Below are positions 1-8,554 of a DNA stretch of 64,000 nucleotides, in pieces. Origin of the DNA: Massilia sp. BJB1822 (GTDB lineage: Bacteria; Pseudomonadota; Gammaproteobacteria; Burkholderiales; Burkholderiaceae_D). A program made the position numbers and the translations under genes. The notes under the pieces are model-generated. The model was not told the DNA's origin. It searched no databases and worked only from the letters and a program-made list of their open reading frames with translations. Numbering within the stretch: position 1 is the stretch's first letter; every line of letters starts with the position of its first letter. The stretch covers positions 20,042-84,041 of the forward strand of contig NZ_JABWEB010000021.1 in assembly GCF_013369485.1 (NCBI RefSeq). The letters run 5' to 3'.

Positions 1-106
1 GCGCGGCGTGCTGCCGCCAGGACCGGCGCCGCGCAGTACAGATCTATTGCTGGAGGCGCTGCGCGCGCTGCCAGTGCTTGAATACCCAGGAGAGATAAAC
101 GTATGA
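1..106 (+). CDS. C-terminal end of an upstream gene (partial)
   Basis: One frame stays open from base 2 to a TGA at 104-106, which overlaps the cobM start codon as ATGA. The other two forward frames stop earlier and make no comparable junction. The visible tail is about 34 residues, rich in Pro, Leu and Ala, and ends ..EYPGEINV. The 4-base overlap matches the other junctions of this operon, so the gene is probably an earlier corrinoid-pathway gene. The tail is too short to name it. Confidence 0.5.
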   Translation, partial: RGVLPPGPAPRSTDLLLEALRALPVLEYPGEINV

Positions 107-906
107 CATCCAACCCAGGCGCCGCATCGCTCGGCAAGGTCTGGTTCGTGGGCGCAGGCCCAGGCGACCCGGAACTGATCACCGTCAAGGGCCAGAAGCT
201 GCTGTCGCAAGCGGGCGCAGTGCTGTTCGCCGGTTCGCTGGTGGACCGCGCCGCCACGCTGTACGCGCCGGCCGGCTGCGAAATTCGCGATTCCAAGGAT
301 ATGACGCTCGAAGAAATGACCGAGTGGCTGATCGAACAGACAAGTAAGCATGCCATCGTGGTGCGCCTGCAGACCGGCGATCCGGGCCTGTATGGCGCGC
401 TGATCGAAATGGCGCGCCCGCTGGTGGCGGCCGGCATCGAATGGTCCGTGGTGCCGGGCGTGTCTTCGGCCATGGCTTCGATGGCGGCGGCGGGCGAGTC
501 GATGACGCTGCCCGAAGTGACCCAAAGCGTGATCTTCACCCGCGTCGAAGGCCGCACGCCGATGCCCGAGGGCGAGGATCTGGCAAGCCTTGCGGCGCAC
601 CGCACTACGCTCTGCATCTTCCTCTCGATCACCCTGATGTACAAGGTGGAAGCCGCGCTGCGCGCAGCAGGCTGGCCGGAAGACGCGCCCATGCTGGTGG
701 TGCATAAAGCCAGCTGGCCGGGCGAGGAACGCATCCTGCGCGGCACCCTGGCCGACATCAAGCAGCGCTGCCGCGAGGCCGGCGTCGCCAGCCAGGCCAT
801 GATTGTCGCCAGCCCCACACTGGGTGCGCTGCACTGGGAAACCCTGGCGCGCTCCAAACTCTACGACCCCACATTCACCCACCGTTTCAGAAAGGCCAGC
901 GCATGA
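103..906 (+). CDS. cobM: Precorrin-4 / cobalt-precorrin-4 C11-methyltransferase
   Basis: SAM-dependent methylase of corrin-ring synthesis that methylates C11 of (cobalt-)precorrin-4; cytoplasmic. The 267-residue protein has the tetrapyrrole-methylase N-terminal signature VGAGPGDPELITVKG (about residues 16-30). It also has the family segment RLQTGDPGLYGAL and the CobM/CbiF-like VVPGVSSAMASMAAAG. An AGGAGAG ribosome site at 88-94 supports the ATG at 103. It overlaps the previous gene and cbiX by 4 bases each, so it is translated in the middle of a polycistronic message. CbiF and CobM cannot be told apart by sequence alone; the neighbouring cbiX, cbiD and cbiG favour the cobalt-containing substrate. 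Confidence 0.93.
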   Translation: MTSNPGAASLGKVWFVGAGPGDPELITVKGQKLLSQAGAVLFAGSLVDRAATLYAPAGCEIRDSKDMTLEEMTEWLIEQTSKHAIVVRLQTGDPGLYGALIEMARPLVAAGIEWSVVPGVSSAMASMAAAGESMTLPEVTQSVIFTRVEGRTPMPEGEDLASLAAHRTTLCIFLSITLMYKVEAALRAAGWPEDAPMLVVHKASWPGEERILRGTLADIKQRCREAGVASQAMIVASPTLGALHWETLARSKLYDPTFTHRFRKASA

Positions 907-1973
907 ACCAAGCTATCATGATGCCAGCAAAAGACACCATCCTGATCGTCGGCCACGGCTCGCGCGAGGATTCCGGCAACCAGGAAATCCGCGAGTTCAC
1001 GGCGCAATGGCGGGCGCGCCATCCCGAATGGCGCATCGAACTGTGCTTCATCGAGTTCGCGCCGCCCGAGCTGAACGCATCGCTGCTGAGCGCTGCGCGC
1101 ACTTCGCGCCGCGTGCTGGTGGTGCCGCTGATCCTGAACGCGGCCGGCCACGTCAAGATGGAAATCCCGGAGGCCATCGAGCAGGCGCGCGCAGCCTGTC
1201 CGCAGACCGAAATTCTGCTGGCGCCGCACCTGACGGCTTGCGATCCTATTCTGGCGATCCTGAAGCGCCGCCTGCGCAAGGCCATGGGCGCGCTCGACAT
1301 GCCCGATCCGACCACCACCGGCGTGGTGGTGCTGGGACGCGGTTCTTCCGACCGCGGCGCCAACGGCGAAATGGCCAAGATGGCGCGCTGGCTGCTGGAG
1401 GAGGGCGATCACGAGCTGGTCGATCTGGCCTTCACCGGCATTACCTGGCCGCGCCTGGAAAAAGTGGTGCAGCGCCATGTGCTGCTGGGCATGCGCCAGA
1501 TCGTGGTGCTGCCGTATTATCTGTACACCGGCACGCTGATGCAGCGTATCCACCGCCAGGTCGAGCATCTGCGCGGCCAGTATCCGCAGATCCGTTTTAC
1601 CTGCAGCGAGCACTTTGGCTTCGAGCCTGAGATTTTCGCGCTGATGGACCAGCGCGTGGAAGACCTGCGCGCCGGCGTGCCGGACAGCCGTCTGCCATGC
1701 GACGGCTGCAGCTATCGCGAAATCGCCCATGATCTGGGCCATGGCCACTCGCACGCCCACACCCATGACCATGCGCACGATCACGCGCACGGCCACGAAC
1801 ATGAACATGGACATGATCACGCGCATGAGCACGCGCACGAGCACGAGCACGAGCACGGCCACCATCACGATCATGACCACAGCCATGCACACGCGCACCA
1901 CGATGACCATGATCACGCCCACCTGCACGATCATAGTCATACCCATGCCAAAGCGGAGGATCAGCCAGCATGA
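903..1973 (+). CDS. cbiX: Sirohydrochlorin cobaltochelatase CbiX (long form) with His-rich C-terminal tail
   Basis: Inserts Co2+ into sirohydrochlorin, the first committed step of the cobalt-early B12 route. The 356-residue protein is two fused CbiX halves. The N-terminal half keeps candidate metal-binding histidines in VGHGSRE (His18) and AAGHVKM (His83). The second half has GRGSSD and YLYTGT in the equivalent places, so it has lost them, which is usual for long CbiX. A Cys pair, PCDGC (266/269), resembles the Cys-x-x-Cys iron-sulfur motif known from Bacillus megaterium CbiXL. Residues 276-348 hold 37 histidines, mostly as H-D, H-E and H-A repeats: a probable cobalt store or delivery arm. 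It starts inside the cobM stop (ATGA). Confidence 0.93.
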   Translation: MNQAIMMPAKDTILIVGHGSREDSGNQEIREFTAQWRARHPEWRIELCFIEFAPPELNASLLSAARTSRRVLVVPLILNAAGHVKMEIPEAIEQARAACPQTEILLAPHLTACDPILAILKRRLRKAMGALDMPDPTTTGVVVLGRGSSDRGANGEMAKMARWLLEEGDHELVDLAFTGITWPRLEKVVQRHVLLGMRQIVVLPYYLYTGTLMQRIHRQVEHLRGQYPQIRFTCSEHFGFEPEIFALMDQRVEDLRAGVPDSRLPCDGCSYREIAHDLGHGHSHAHTHDHAHDHAHGHEHEHGHDHAHEHAHEHEHEHGHHHDHDHSHAHAHHDDHDHAHLHDHSHTHAKAEDQPA

Positions 1974-2659
1974 GCACCGTCAATACCGTCACCGAACAGC
2001 TGACCCGCGCCGGCCAGGTCATCGAGCATGACAGCTTTGCCATCATCGACGCGGAAACCGGCCCGCATGCCTATGCCGAGGATCAGTGGCCCATCGTGCG
2101 CCGCATGATCCACGCCAATGCCGATTTCGACTTCAACGGCCTGACCGATTTCCACTCCAAGGCAGTGGAAGACGGCATCCAGGCCATGCTGGCCGGCGGC
2201 ACGCCCGTGGTGGCGGACGTGGAGATGATCTGCTCCGGTCTGTCGCAGCCGCGCCTGGCGCACTTCGGCATGAAGACCCACCAGTTCATCAGCGACGCCG
2301 ACGTGATCGAAACCGCCAAGGCCGAGGACACCACGCGCGCCGTGCAAGCCATGCGCAAGGCCCACCGCCTTGGCCTGCTGGACGGCGCCATTGTCGGCAT
2401 CGGCAACGCGCCCACCGCGCTGATCGAGCTGGTGCGCCTGATCCGCGAAGAGGGCGTGCGCCCGGCCTTGGTGGTCGGCATGCCGGTCGGTTTCGTCTCG
2501 GCCGCCGAATCGAAAGACCTGATGGCGGAAGTGAACGAAGTGCCCTGGATCGTGATCCGCGGCCGCAAGGGCGGTTCGACGCTGGTGGTGGCGGCGCTGC
2601 ACGCTCTGCTGGCGCTGGCCGAAGCGCGCCAGAAGACCCTGCAGGCGGAGCATCCATGA
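1970..2659 (+). CDS. cobH: Precorrin-8X methylmutase
   Basis: Moves the methyl group from C11 to C12 to give hydrogenobyrinic or cobyrinic acid. The 229-residue length is normal for CobH/CbiC. The catalytic-His region reads RRMIHANADFDF, followed by FHSKAVEDGI and the glycine/valine-rich GTPVVADVEMICSGL typical of the family. Near the end it has VGMPVGFVSAAESK. The start is the ATG overlapping the cbiX stop codon, and its own stop overlaps the cbiD start, so it is translationally coupled on both sides. Confidence 0.94.
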   Translation: MSTVNTVTEQLTRAGQVIEHDSFAIIDAETGPHAYAEDQWPIVRRMIHANADFDFNGLTDFHSKAVEDGIQAMLAGGTPVVADVEMICSGLSQPRLAHFGMKTHQFISDADVIETAKAEDTTRAVQAMRKAHRLGLLDGAIVGIGNAPTALIELVRLIREEGVRPALVVGMPVGFVSAAESKDLMAEVNEVPWIVIRGRKGGSTLVVAALHALLALAEARQKTLQAEHP

Positions 2660-3861
2660 AAGAGAAGGCCGAACGCGGTACTCGTACCGGGTTCAGTACC
2701 GGCGCCTGTTCCGCTGCCGCCGCGCGCGCTGCGGTGCTGGGCCTAGCCACCGGCCGCGTGCCGGAGGAAATCGAAAGCCTGCTGGCGAATGGCAGCCGGG
2801 TGAACTTCGCCGTCCACGATGGGCGTTGCGATGCGCAAAGCGCGCACGCCATGGTGGTGAAGTTTGCCGGCGACGATCCGGATTGCACCGACGGTGCCCA
2901 CCTCACGGTGGACCTGCGCCTGCTGCCCGGGCAGGCGGGTGTCGTGACCTATGTTGCCGGCGACGGCGTCGGCACGGTGACGATGCCGGGCTTGGGCCTG
3001 GAAGTCGGCGGTCCGGCCATTAACCCGGTCCCGCGCCGCAATATCGCCGATAACCTGCTGGAGGCCGCGCCTGAACTGCTGGCCGAGCATGGCATCGAAG
3101 TCACCATCAGCGTGCCGGACGGCCAGGTGATGGCAAAGAAGACCACCAATGCGCGCCTGGGCATCCTGGGCGGCATCAGCATTCTTGGCACCACCGGCAT
3201 CGTCAAACCATATTCGACGGCGGCCTGGCGCGCCAGCGTGGTGCAGGGCGTCCAGGTGGCCGCCACTGCCGGCCACAATATGGTGTCGCTGACCACCGGC
3301 GGCCGCACCGAGACTTTCGCCATGACCACGCTGCGCGAGGAACGCCCGGAACTGCCGGCAGCCTGCTTCGTGCAGATGGGCGACTTCCTGCGCTACGCCC
3401 TCGATGAGGTGGTGGCGCAGGGCATCGGCCTGGTGGTCATGGCCGTCATGGTGGGCAAGCTGACCAAGATCGCCCAGGGCGAAACCATCACCCATGCCAA
3501 CCGCAGCGAGGTCGATACCGACCTGGTGGCAAGGATTGCGCGCCAGATCGGCGCGGCCGAGGAGGACTGCGTCGCCATCGCCGCCGCCGAAACCGCGCGC
3601 TTCGGCGCCGAGCTGATGGTCGAGCGTGGACTGGGCGACGCCTTCCACCATGCCCTGGCCCAAGCCGCGATCGATACCTTGACCGCGCCCGACCGTTATG
3701 GCCGCAATTTCCAGCTGCGCGTGCTGGTGTGCGACTTCACCGGCCAGAAGGTGGCCGATGTGTGGTCGGCGCCCGCCTTGCCGCAAGAGCGTCCCGCCAG
3801 CGCCGGACGCACCGGCATCGACCATATCGTCGATGTCGATCCTGAACCAGAACCCGAGTGA
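2656..3861 (+). CDS. cbiD: Cobalt-precorrin-5B C1-methyltransferase
   Basis: Methylates C1 of cobalt-precorrin-5B; CbiD is specific to the cobalt-early pathway. The 401-residue protein begins with the diagnostic RTGFSTGACSAAAARAA. It carries the glycine-rich GGISILGTTGIVKPYS and the C-terminal half typical of CbiD. The same frame is open far upstream through cobH, but similarity begins at the ATG at 2656, which overlaps the cobH stop by 4 bases; this start is therefore preferred. With cbiX and cbiG it is the best evidence for the anaerobic-type route in this operon. Confidence 0.94.
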   Translation: MKEKAERGTRTGFSTGACSAAAARAAVLGLATGRVPEEIESLLANGSRVNFAVHDGRCDAQSAHAMVVKFAGDDPDCTDGAHLTVDLRLLPGQAGVVTYVAGDGVGTVTMPGLGLEVGGPAINPVPRRNIADNLLEAAPELLAEHGIEVTISVPDGQVMAKKTTNARLGILGGISILGTTGIVKPYSTAAWRASVVQGVQVAATAGHNMVSLTTGGRTETFAMTTLREERPELPAACFVQMGDFLRYALDEVVAQGIGLVVMAVMVGKLTKIAQGETITHANRSEVDTDLVARIARQIGAAEEDCVAIAAAETARFGAELMVERGLGDAFHHALAQAAIDTLTAPDRYGRNFQLRVLVCDFTGQKVADVWSAPALPQERPASAGRTGIDHIVDVDPEPEPE

Positions 3862-3865
3862 ATCC

Positions 3866-5203
3866 ATGGACACCTGCGTGAAAGACCCCAACCCCTGCCG
3901 CGTGATCGGCGTGCTCGATGACGGCGTCGCCAGTCTGAGTCCGACCGCGCTGGCTTATCTGCGCAGCGCCGATGTGGTGATCGGCGGCGCGCGCACCCTG
4001 GCCCTGCTGGGCGGCGAATTCAAATCCGGCGCCGCGCGCCACGACCTGACCGGCAAGCTGAAGGAGGTGCCCGAATGGGTGCGCGCCGCGCGCGCCGACC
4101 ATCTGGCCTGCGTGGTGCTGGCCACCGGCGACCCGCTGTGCCACGGCATCGCGCCCTATCTGGCCCAGCATCTGTGCGTGCAGGCGCTCGACATCCTGCC
4201 CAACCTCTCCACGCTGCAACTGGCTTGCGCGCGCATCGGCCTGCCCTGGCAGGATGCGCGCATCGTCTCGGTGCATGCGCGCGATGCGGGCGAATGGCTG
4301 CGCGGCAGTGCGCCCAGCCACGGCCTCTATGCGCTGGCCCAGGCGGCACGCCAGCATGCGCGCCTGCTGGTGCTGACCAGTCCTGACAATAGCCCCGACC
4401 GCATCGCGCGCCTGCTGCTGGCCGAAGGCCTGGGCGACGATTTCCATATGGCGGTGGCGGAAAACCTGCTGCAGCCGGAGGAGCGCGTGCTGGCCGAACT
4501 CAGTCCGCAGGAAGCGGCGGAGATGCGCTTTGCCGAACTGAATGTGGTGCTGCTCTGGCGCGTGACGCCGGCCCCGCGCCCGGTGCGTTTCGGCCTGGCC
4601 GACAGCGAATTCGTGCAACGCCAGCCGGAGAAAGGCCTGATCACCAAGCAGGAAGTGCGCGCCGTAAGCCTGGCGCGCCTGCAACTGCGCGCCGACAGCG
4701 TGGTCTGGGATATCGGCGCCGGTTCCGGCTCGGTGGGCCTGGAAGCGGCGCGCTTGTGCCAACAGGGCCACGTCTACGCCATCGAGAAGAACGAGGCCGA
4801 TCACGCCATCGCGGGCCAGAACCATGCGGCCTTCGGCGTCAGCAACTACAGCCTGTTCCACGGCAAGGCGCCGGAGGGACTGGATGCCTGGCCCGATCCG
4901 GACGCTGTCTTCGTCGGCGGCTCGGGTGGCGAGCTGTCCACGCTGATCGAAGGCGTGATGCGCCGCCTGCGCCCCCATGGCGCCCTGGTGATGAATTTCG
5001 TCACGCTGGAAAACCTCGCCACCGCCACCGCCGCCCTGCAGGCGTTGGAAGGCGAAGGCGTTAGCTGGGACGTGCTGCAACTGCAGGCCGCGCGCAGCAA
5101 GCCTATCCTGCACATGCACCGCATGGCGGCCGAGAATCCGGTGTGGATCGTCTGCGCGCGCCGCGATGCCGCTGCCGTCAAAACGGAGGCGGCCGATGCG
5201 TGA
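3866..5203 (+). CDS. cobL: Bifunctional precorrin-6Y C5,15-methyltransferase / C12-decarboxylase (CbiE-CbiT fusion)
   Basis: Methylates C5 and C15 and decarboxylates the C12 acetate side chain. The 445-residue protein is a CbiE-type methylase domain (about 10-210, starting RVIGVLDDGVASLSP) fused to a CbiT-type class I methyltransferase domain. The CbiT SAM-binding loop reads VWDIGAGSGSVGLEAA. The start at 3866 lies 4 bases after the cbiD stop. An in-frame ATG at 3833 inside cbiD would add 11 residues without a better ribosome site. Its stop lies within the start region of cobI (8-base overlap). Confidence 0.93.
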   Translation: MDTCVKDPNPCRVIGVLDDGVASLSPTALAYLRSADVVIGGARTLALLGGEFKSGAARHDLTGKLKEVPEWVRAARADHLACVVLATGDPLCHGIAPYLAQHLCVQALDILPNLSTLQLACARIGLPWQDARIVSVHARDAGEWLRGSAPSHGLYALAQAARQHARLLVLTSPDNSPDRIARLLLAEGLGDDFHMAVAENLLQPEERVLAELSPQEAAEMRFAELNVVLLWRVTPAPRPVRFGLADSEFVQRQPEKGLITKQEVRAVSLARLQLRADSVVWDIGAGSGSVGLEAARLCQQGHVYAIEKNEADHAIAGQNHAAFGVSNYSLFHGKAPEGLDAWPDPDAVFVGGSGGELSTLIEGVMRRLRPHGALVMNFVTLENLATATAALQALEGEGVSWDVLQLQAARSKPILHMHRMAAENPVWIVCARRDAAAVKTEAADA

Positions 5204-6002
5204 CGCTACTGTACGCGGTACCCTGTGGGGCATCTCACTTGGCCCTGGCGACCCTGGCCTGATCACACGCGCCGCCTGGGAAGCCTTGCAGCGCCGCGAC
5301 GTCGTCTGGGTCTATCCGGCGCGCAGTGGCAAGACGCCCAGCTATGCCTTCGACATCGTGCAGCGCGCCGGCTTGCAACCGCCGGACGAACACGCACTGC
5401 TGCTGTTCCCGATGACGCACGATGGCGAAAAGCTGGCGCGCGCCTGGCTCAAGGCCGCCGAAACCATCCTGCCCTGGCTGCGCGCCGGGCGCGACGTGCT
5501 GTTCCTGGTGGAAGGCGATGCCAGCACCTACGCCACCTTCGGCCACCTGGCGCGCACCGTGCGCAACCTGGATGAACATATCCCCGTGCAGACCATCGCC
5601 GGCGTGAATTCCTTCACCGCCGCCTGCGCCCAGGTGCCGATTCCCTTCGCCGAACAGGACGACACCGTCGCCATCGTGCCCGCCGCTTATGGCGTGAGCG
5701 CCGTCGACCGCCTGCTGCCCGACTTCGACACCCTGGTGCTGATGAAGGTCAAGCCCATACTCGACGAATTGATCGACTGGCTGGAGCAGCGCGACCTGCT
5801 GGCCGGTTCCCACTTCATCGAGCGCGTCGGCGCGCCGGACGAGCGGCGTTTCAGTGCCGCCGAAATCCTGACGCTGCGCGGCACCAAGGTCAGCTACCTG
5901 TCGCTGCTGATCGTCAAGCACCCTTACCGCATTCGCGGCGAACGCATCAAGGGCTGCCTCAAGAAGAGCGGCCCGCAACCCTTATTAACGGAGACCGAAT
6001 GA
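5196..6002 (+). CDS. cobI: Precorrin-2 / cobalt-factor II C20-methyltransferase
   Basis: Transfers a methyl group to C20 of (cobalt-)precorrin-2. The 268-residue tetrapyrrole methylase opens with GTLWGISLGPGDPGLIT. It has FLVEGDASTYATFGHL and TIAGVNSFTAACA, matching the CobI/CbiL subfamily. A ribosome site, CGGAGGC at 5184-5190, supports the ATG at 5196, which overlaps the end of cobL by 8 bases. The stop overlaps the cbiG start (ATGA). Confidence 0.93.
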   Translation: MRDATVRGTLWGISLGPGDPGLITRAAWEALQRRDVVWVYPARSGKTPSYAFDIVQRAGLQPPDEHALLLFPMTHDGEKLARAWLKAAETILPWLRAGRDVLFLVEGDASTYATFGHLARTVRNLDEHIPVQTIAGVNSFTAACAQVPIPFAEQDDTVAIVPAAYGVSAVDRLLPDFDTLVLMKVKPILDELIDWLEQRDLLAGSHFIERVGAPDERRFSAAEILTLRGTKVSYLSLLIVKHPYRIRGERIKGCLKKSGPQPLLTETE

Positions 6003-6760
6003 GCAGCGCCCCCATCCCCAACCCAGCCACCCCGCGCCTTTGCCTGGTTGCCATCACCAAGCATGGCGCCGGCCTGGCCGCGCGCCTGGCCGCCGACCTG
6101 CCGGAAGCCGACATCTGCACTTCGGCCAAATTCGCCGCGCACTTCGCTAGCCTGACCAACACCGTGCGCGCCTACGAAGGGGCTTTGCGCGACGAGATCG
6201 GCCCTCTGTTCGAAGGCTATGATCAGATTATCTTCTTCGTCTCGCTGGGCGCGGTGGTGCGCCTGATCGCGCCGCATCTGCGCAGCAAGGATGAAGACCC
6301 GGGCGTGATCGTGGTCGACGACGCCGGCCAGTACGTGATCCCGGTGCTGTCGGGTCACGTCGGCGGCGCCAACGAATGGAGCGAGCGCGTGGCCGATCTG
6401 ATGGGCGCCGCGCCGGTGCTGACTACCGCCTCCGATGTCGGCCGCACTATTCCGGTCGATATCCTGGGCCGCCACCTGGGCTGGCGCGTGGAAGCGCCGA
6501 AGATCAATATCACGCGCGTTTCGGCCCATGTGGTGAACGGCGAGCCGATCGCCTTTGTGCAGGAAGCGGGCAGCCCTGACTGGTGGACCCGTCCCACGCC
6601 GCTGCCGGACAACATCCACTGCTTCAGCCGCTTCGACGAAGTGGATCTGGAACGCTTTGCCGCCCTGCTGTGGGTGACGCACGCCGACGTGCCGGCCGAG
6701 CGCTGGGACGCGCTGCATGAGCGCCTGGTGGTCTACCGCCCGCCGCAGGACGCTGCATGA
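5999..6760 (+). CDS. cbiG: Cobalt-precorrin-5A hydrolase, N-terminal and central domains (split CbiG)
   Basis: CbiG opens the delta-lactone ring of cobalt-precorrin-5A and releases acetaldehyde. This 253-residue protein covers only the N-terminal and middle CbiG domains. It has SLGAVVRLIAPHL, the conserved LSGHVGGANEWS segment and the ASDVGRTIPVD region. The third domain is encoded by the next, separate gene, so CbiG is split in two here. Both junctions are ATGA overlaps, which favours near-equal production of the halves. Confidence 0.88.
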   Translation: MSSAPIPNPATPRLCLVAITKHGAGLAARLAADLPEADICTSAKFAAHFASLTNTVRAYEGALRDEIGPLFEGYDQIIFFVSLGAVVRLIAPHLRSKDEDPGVIVVDDAGQYVIPVLSGHVGGANEWSERVADLMGAAPVLTTASDVGRTIPVDILGRHLGWRVEAPKINITRVSAHVVNGEPIAFVQEAGSPDWWTRPTPLPDNIHCFSRFDEVDLERFAALLWVTHADVPAERWDALHERLVVYRPPQDAA

Positions 6761-7161
6761 CGGCCTTCACTGTCGGCCTGGGCTGCGACCGCGGCGTGCT
6801 GCTGGAAACCGTGCGCGAAGCCGTGCAGGCGGCGCTGGCCGAAGCGGGCGCCACCCGCGAGCAGGTGACGGCCGCCGCCACCATCACGCTGAAAAAGGAC
6901 GAAGCCGCGTTGCTGGCGCTGGCCGAGGAATACGGCTGGCCGCTGCATTTCTATGAAGCGGAGCAACTGGCGGCCGTGCCGGTGCCGCATCCCTCCGAAA
7001 CGGTGCGGCGCTACACCGGCACGCCGTCGGTGAGCGAAGCGGCCGCGCTGCTGGCCGCCGGACCCGATACCCCCATGAGCGCACTGCTCGTCGAAAAACA
7101 TAAACTCCGGGGCGTAGATGGCCGCAATGCCACCGTCTCTATCGCAAGGAAGAATCCATGA
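6757..7161 (+). CDS. cobE: CobE / CbiG C-terminal-domain protein
   Basis: A 134-residue protein matching the CbiG C-terminal domain, which occurs alone as CobE in many proteobacteria. It starts VGLGCDRGVLLETV, the usual GxGC motif of the family, and has the SVSEAAALLA segment near its end. With the previous gene it would reconstitute cobalt-precorrin-5A hydrolase; the catalytic contribution of this domain is not settled. Coupled to both neighbours by ATGA overlaps. Confidence 0.87.
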   Translation: MTAFTVGLGCDRGVLLETVREAVQAALAEAGATREQVTAAATITLKKDEAALLALAEEYGWPLHFYEAEQLAAVPVPHPSETVRRYTGTPSVSEAAALLAAGPDTPMSALLVEKHKLRGVDGRNATVSIARKNP

Positions 7162-8159
7162 ACGAAGAACTCGAAGTGTCCGCCGCTGGCGCGGGCAAGA
7201 TCATGCTGGTGGGGATTGGCCCCGGCAGCGTCGACCATATGACCCAGCGCGCCCGCGCCGCCATCGCCGAAGCCGATGTGGTGATCGGTTACGTCACCTA
7301 CATCAAGCTGGTGGCCGACCTGATCGAAGGCAAGGAGATCATCCGCAAATCGATGACCGAAGAACTGGACCGCGCCGTCAGTGCACTGGAAGCGGCGCGC
7401 GCCGGCAAGAAAGTGGCGCTGATCTCCTCCGGCGATGCGGGCGTCTACGGCATGGCCGGCCCCACCTACGAGGTGCTGTTCCAGGCTGGCTGGACGCCGG
7501 ACGATCCGGTGGCGGTTGAAATTATCCCCGGCGCCTCGGCCCTGAACAGCTGCGCCGCGCTGGTAGGCGCGCCGCTGACCCACGATTTCTGCGCCATCTC
7601 GCTGTCGGACCTGCTCACGCCCTGGCCCACCATCGCGCGCCGCCTCGACGCGGTGGCCATGGCGGACTTCGTGGTCGCCCTGTACAACCCCAAGAGCGGC
7701 CGCCGCACGCGCCAGATCCTGGAAGCGCAGCGCCTGTTCCTGCGCCACCGCCGTCCCGACACGCCGGTCGCCATCGTGAAGAGTGCCTACCGCCGCCGCG
7801 AGAACATCGTCTTCACCACGCTCGACAGCATGGCCGAAGCCGATATCGGCATGCTGAGCACCGTTTTGATCGGCAACAGCAATACCTTCGTGCGCCACGG
7901 CCTGATGGTCACGCCGCGCGGCTACGCCAATAAATACGATATGGAGGAGGGCGGTGCCACCCGTGATGGCGAGCGCGCCGGACGTTCCCTGAGCACCGGC
8001 CTGCTTGGCTGGCTGGAGACACTGCAGGCCGAGCACGCGGCCGGCGACAGCATCGACACCCTGGCCGCGCGCCACCGTCTGCCGGCCGACTATATCCGCG
8101 ACACCCTGGCCGAGCCGGTGGAGATCGAAATGGCCGCCGCCGAGGAAGGCGAAGCATGA
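7158..8159 (+). CDS. cobJ: Precorrin-3B / cobalt-factor III C17-methyltransferase with C-terminal extension
   Basis: Methylates C17 and drives ring contraction. The protein shows IMLVGIGPGSVDHMT, ISSGDAGVYGMAGP, IPGASALNSCAALVGAP and FVVALYNPKSGRR, all typical of CobJ/CbiH. At 333 residues it is longer than the usual ~250. About 70 extra C-terminal residues (from roughly 262) carry a predicted helical segment of unknown role. It starts inside the cobE stop and its stop overlaps the ferredoxin start. Confidence 0.93.
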   Translation: MNEELEVSAAGAGKIMLVGIGPGSVDHMTQRARAAIAEADVVIGYVTYIKLVADLIEGKEIIRKSMTEELDRAVSALEAARAGKKVALISSGDAGVYGMAGPTYEVLFQAGWTPDDPVAVEIIPGASALNSCAALVGAPLTHDFCAISLSDLLTPWPTIARRLDAVAMADFVVALYNPKSGRRTRQILEAQRLFLRHRRPDTPVAIVKSAYRRRENIVFTTLDSMAEADIGMLSTVLIGNSNTFVRHGLMVTPRGYANKYDMEEGGATRDGERAGRSLSTGLLGWLETLQAEHAAGDSIDTLAARHRLPADYIRDTLAEPVEIEMAAAEEGEA

Positions 8160-8536
8160 GCGCCGCCGACGAAAGCGTAGGCGGCGCCACCGCCACCGCC
8201 GTGGTCAAGCCCAAGATCGGCGACTACCGCCGCCACCTGCTGATCTGCACCGGCCCGCGCTGCAGTGCCGACGGCGAATCGCAGGTGCTGTTCGACAGCC
8301 TGGGCGACAAGTTCAAGGCCGCCGGCCTGAACGCGGGCGACCTGCGCGTCAAGCGCAGCCGTGTGGGCTGCTTCGCCGCGTGCAAGGGCGGTCCCATCGT
8401 CTGCGTCCAGCCGGACGGCACCTGGTATTACAACGTCACGCCGGAAAACATGGACCGCATCATCGACGAGCACCTGTGCAACGGCCGCCGCGTCGACGAT
8501 TTGGTATTCCACCAGGCCGGCGAAGCGGCGGATTAA
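8156..8536 (+). CDS. Thioredoxin-fold (Shethna-type) [2Fe-2S] ferredoxin of the cobalamin operon
   Basis: A 126-residue thioredoxin-like ferredoxin. It has a Cys31-x4-Cys36 pair, a Cys72-x3-Cys76 pair in VGCFAACKGGP, and a further Cys83, then PDGTWYYNVTPE, typical of this family. It is the last gene of the corrin operon and overlaps cobJ by 4 bases. Inference: it supplies electrons to a reductive or ring-contraction step, or to cobalt reduction; the sequence does not say which. It ends 18 bases before the convergent O-methyltransferase gene, with no clear terminator between them. Confidence 0.85.
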   Translation: MSAADESVGGATATAVVKPKIGDYRRHLLICTGPRCSADGESQVLFDSLGDKFKAAGLNAGDLRVKRSRVGCFAACKGGPIVCVQPDGTWYYNVTPENMDRIIDEHLCNGRRVDDLVFHQAGEAAD

Positions 8537-8554
8537 GGCCGCGCTGGCCTGGCC

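Noticed and set aside
861..1946. Long antisense open frame opposite the CbiX His-rich tail
   Set aside because: It consists of Met/Val/Arg-rich low complexity created by reverse-reading His, Asp and Glu codons; the sense genes are clear.
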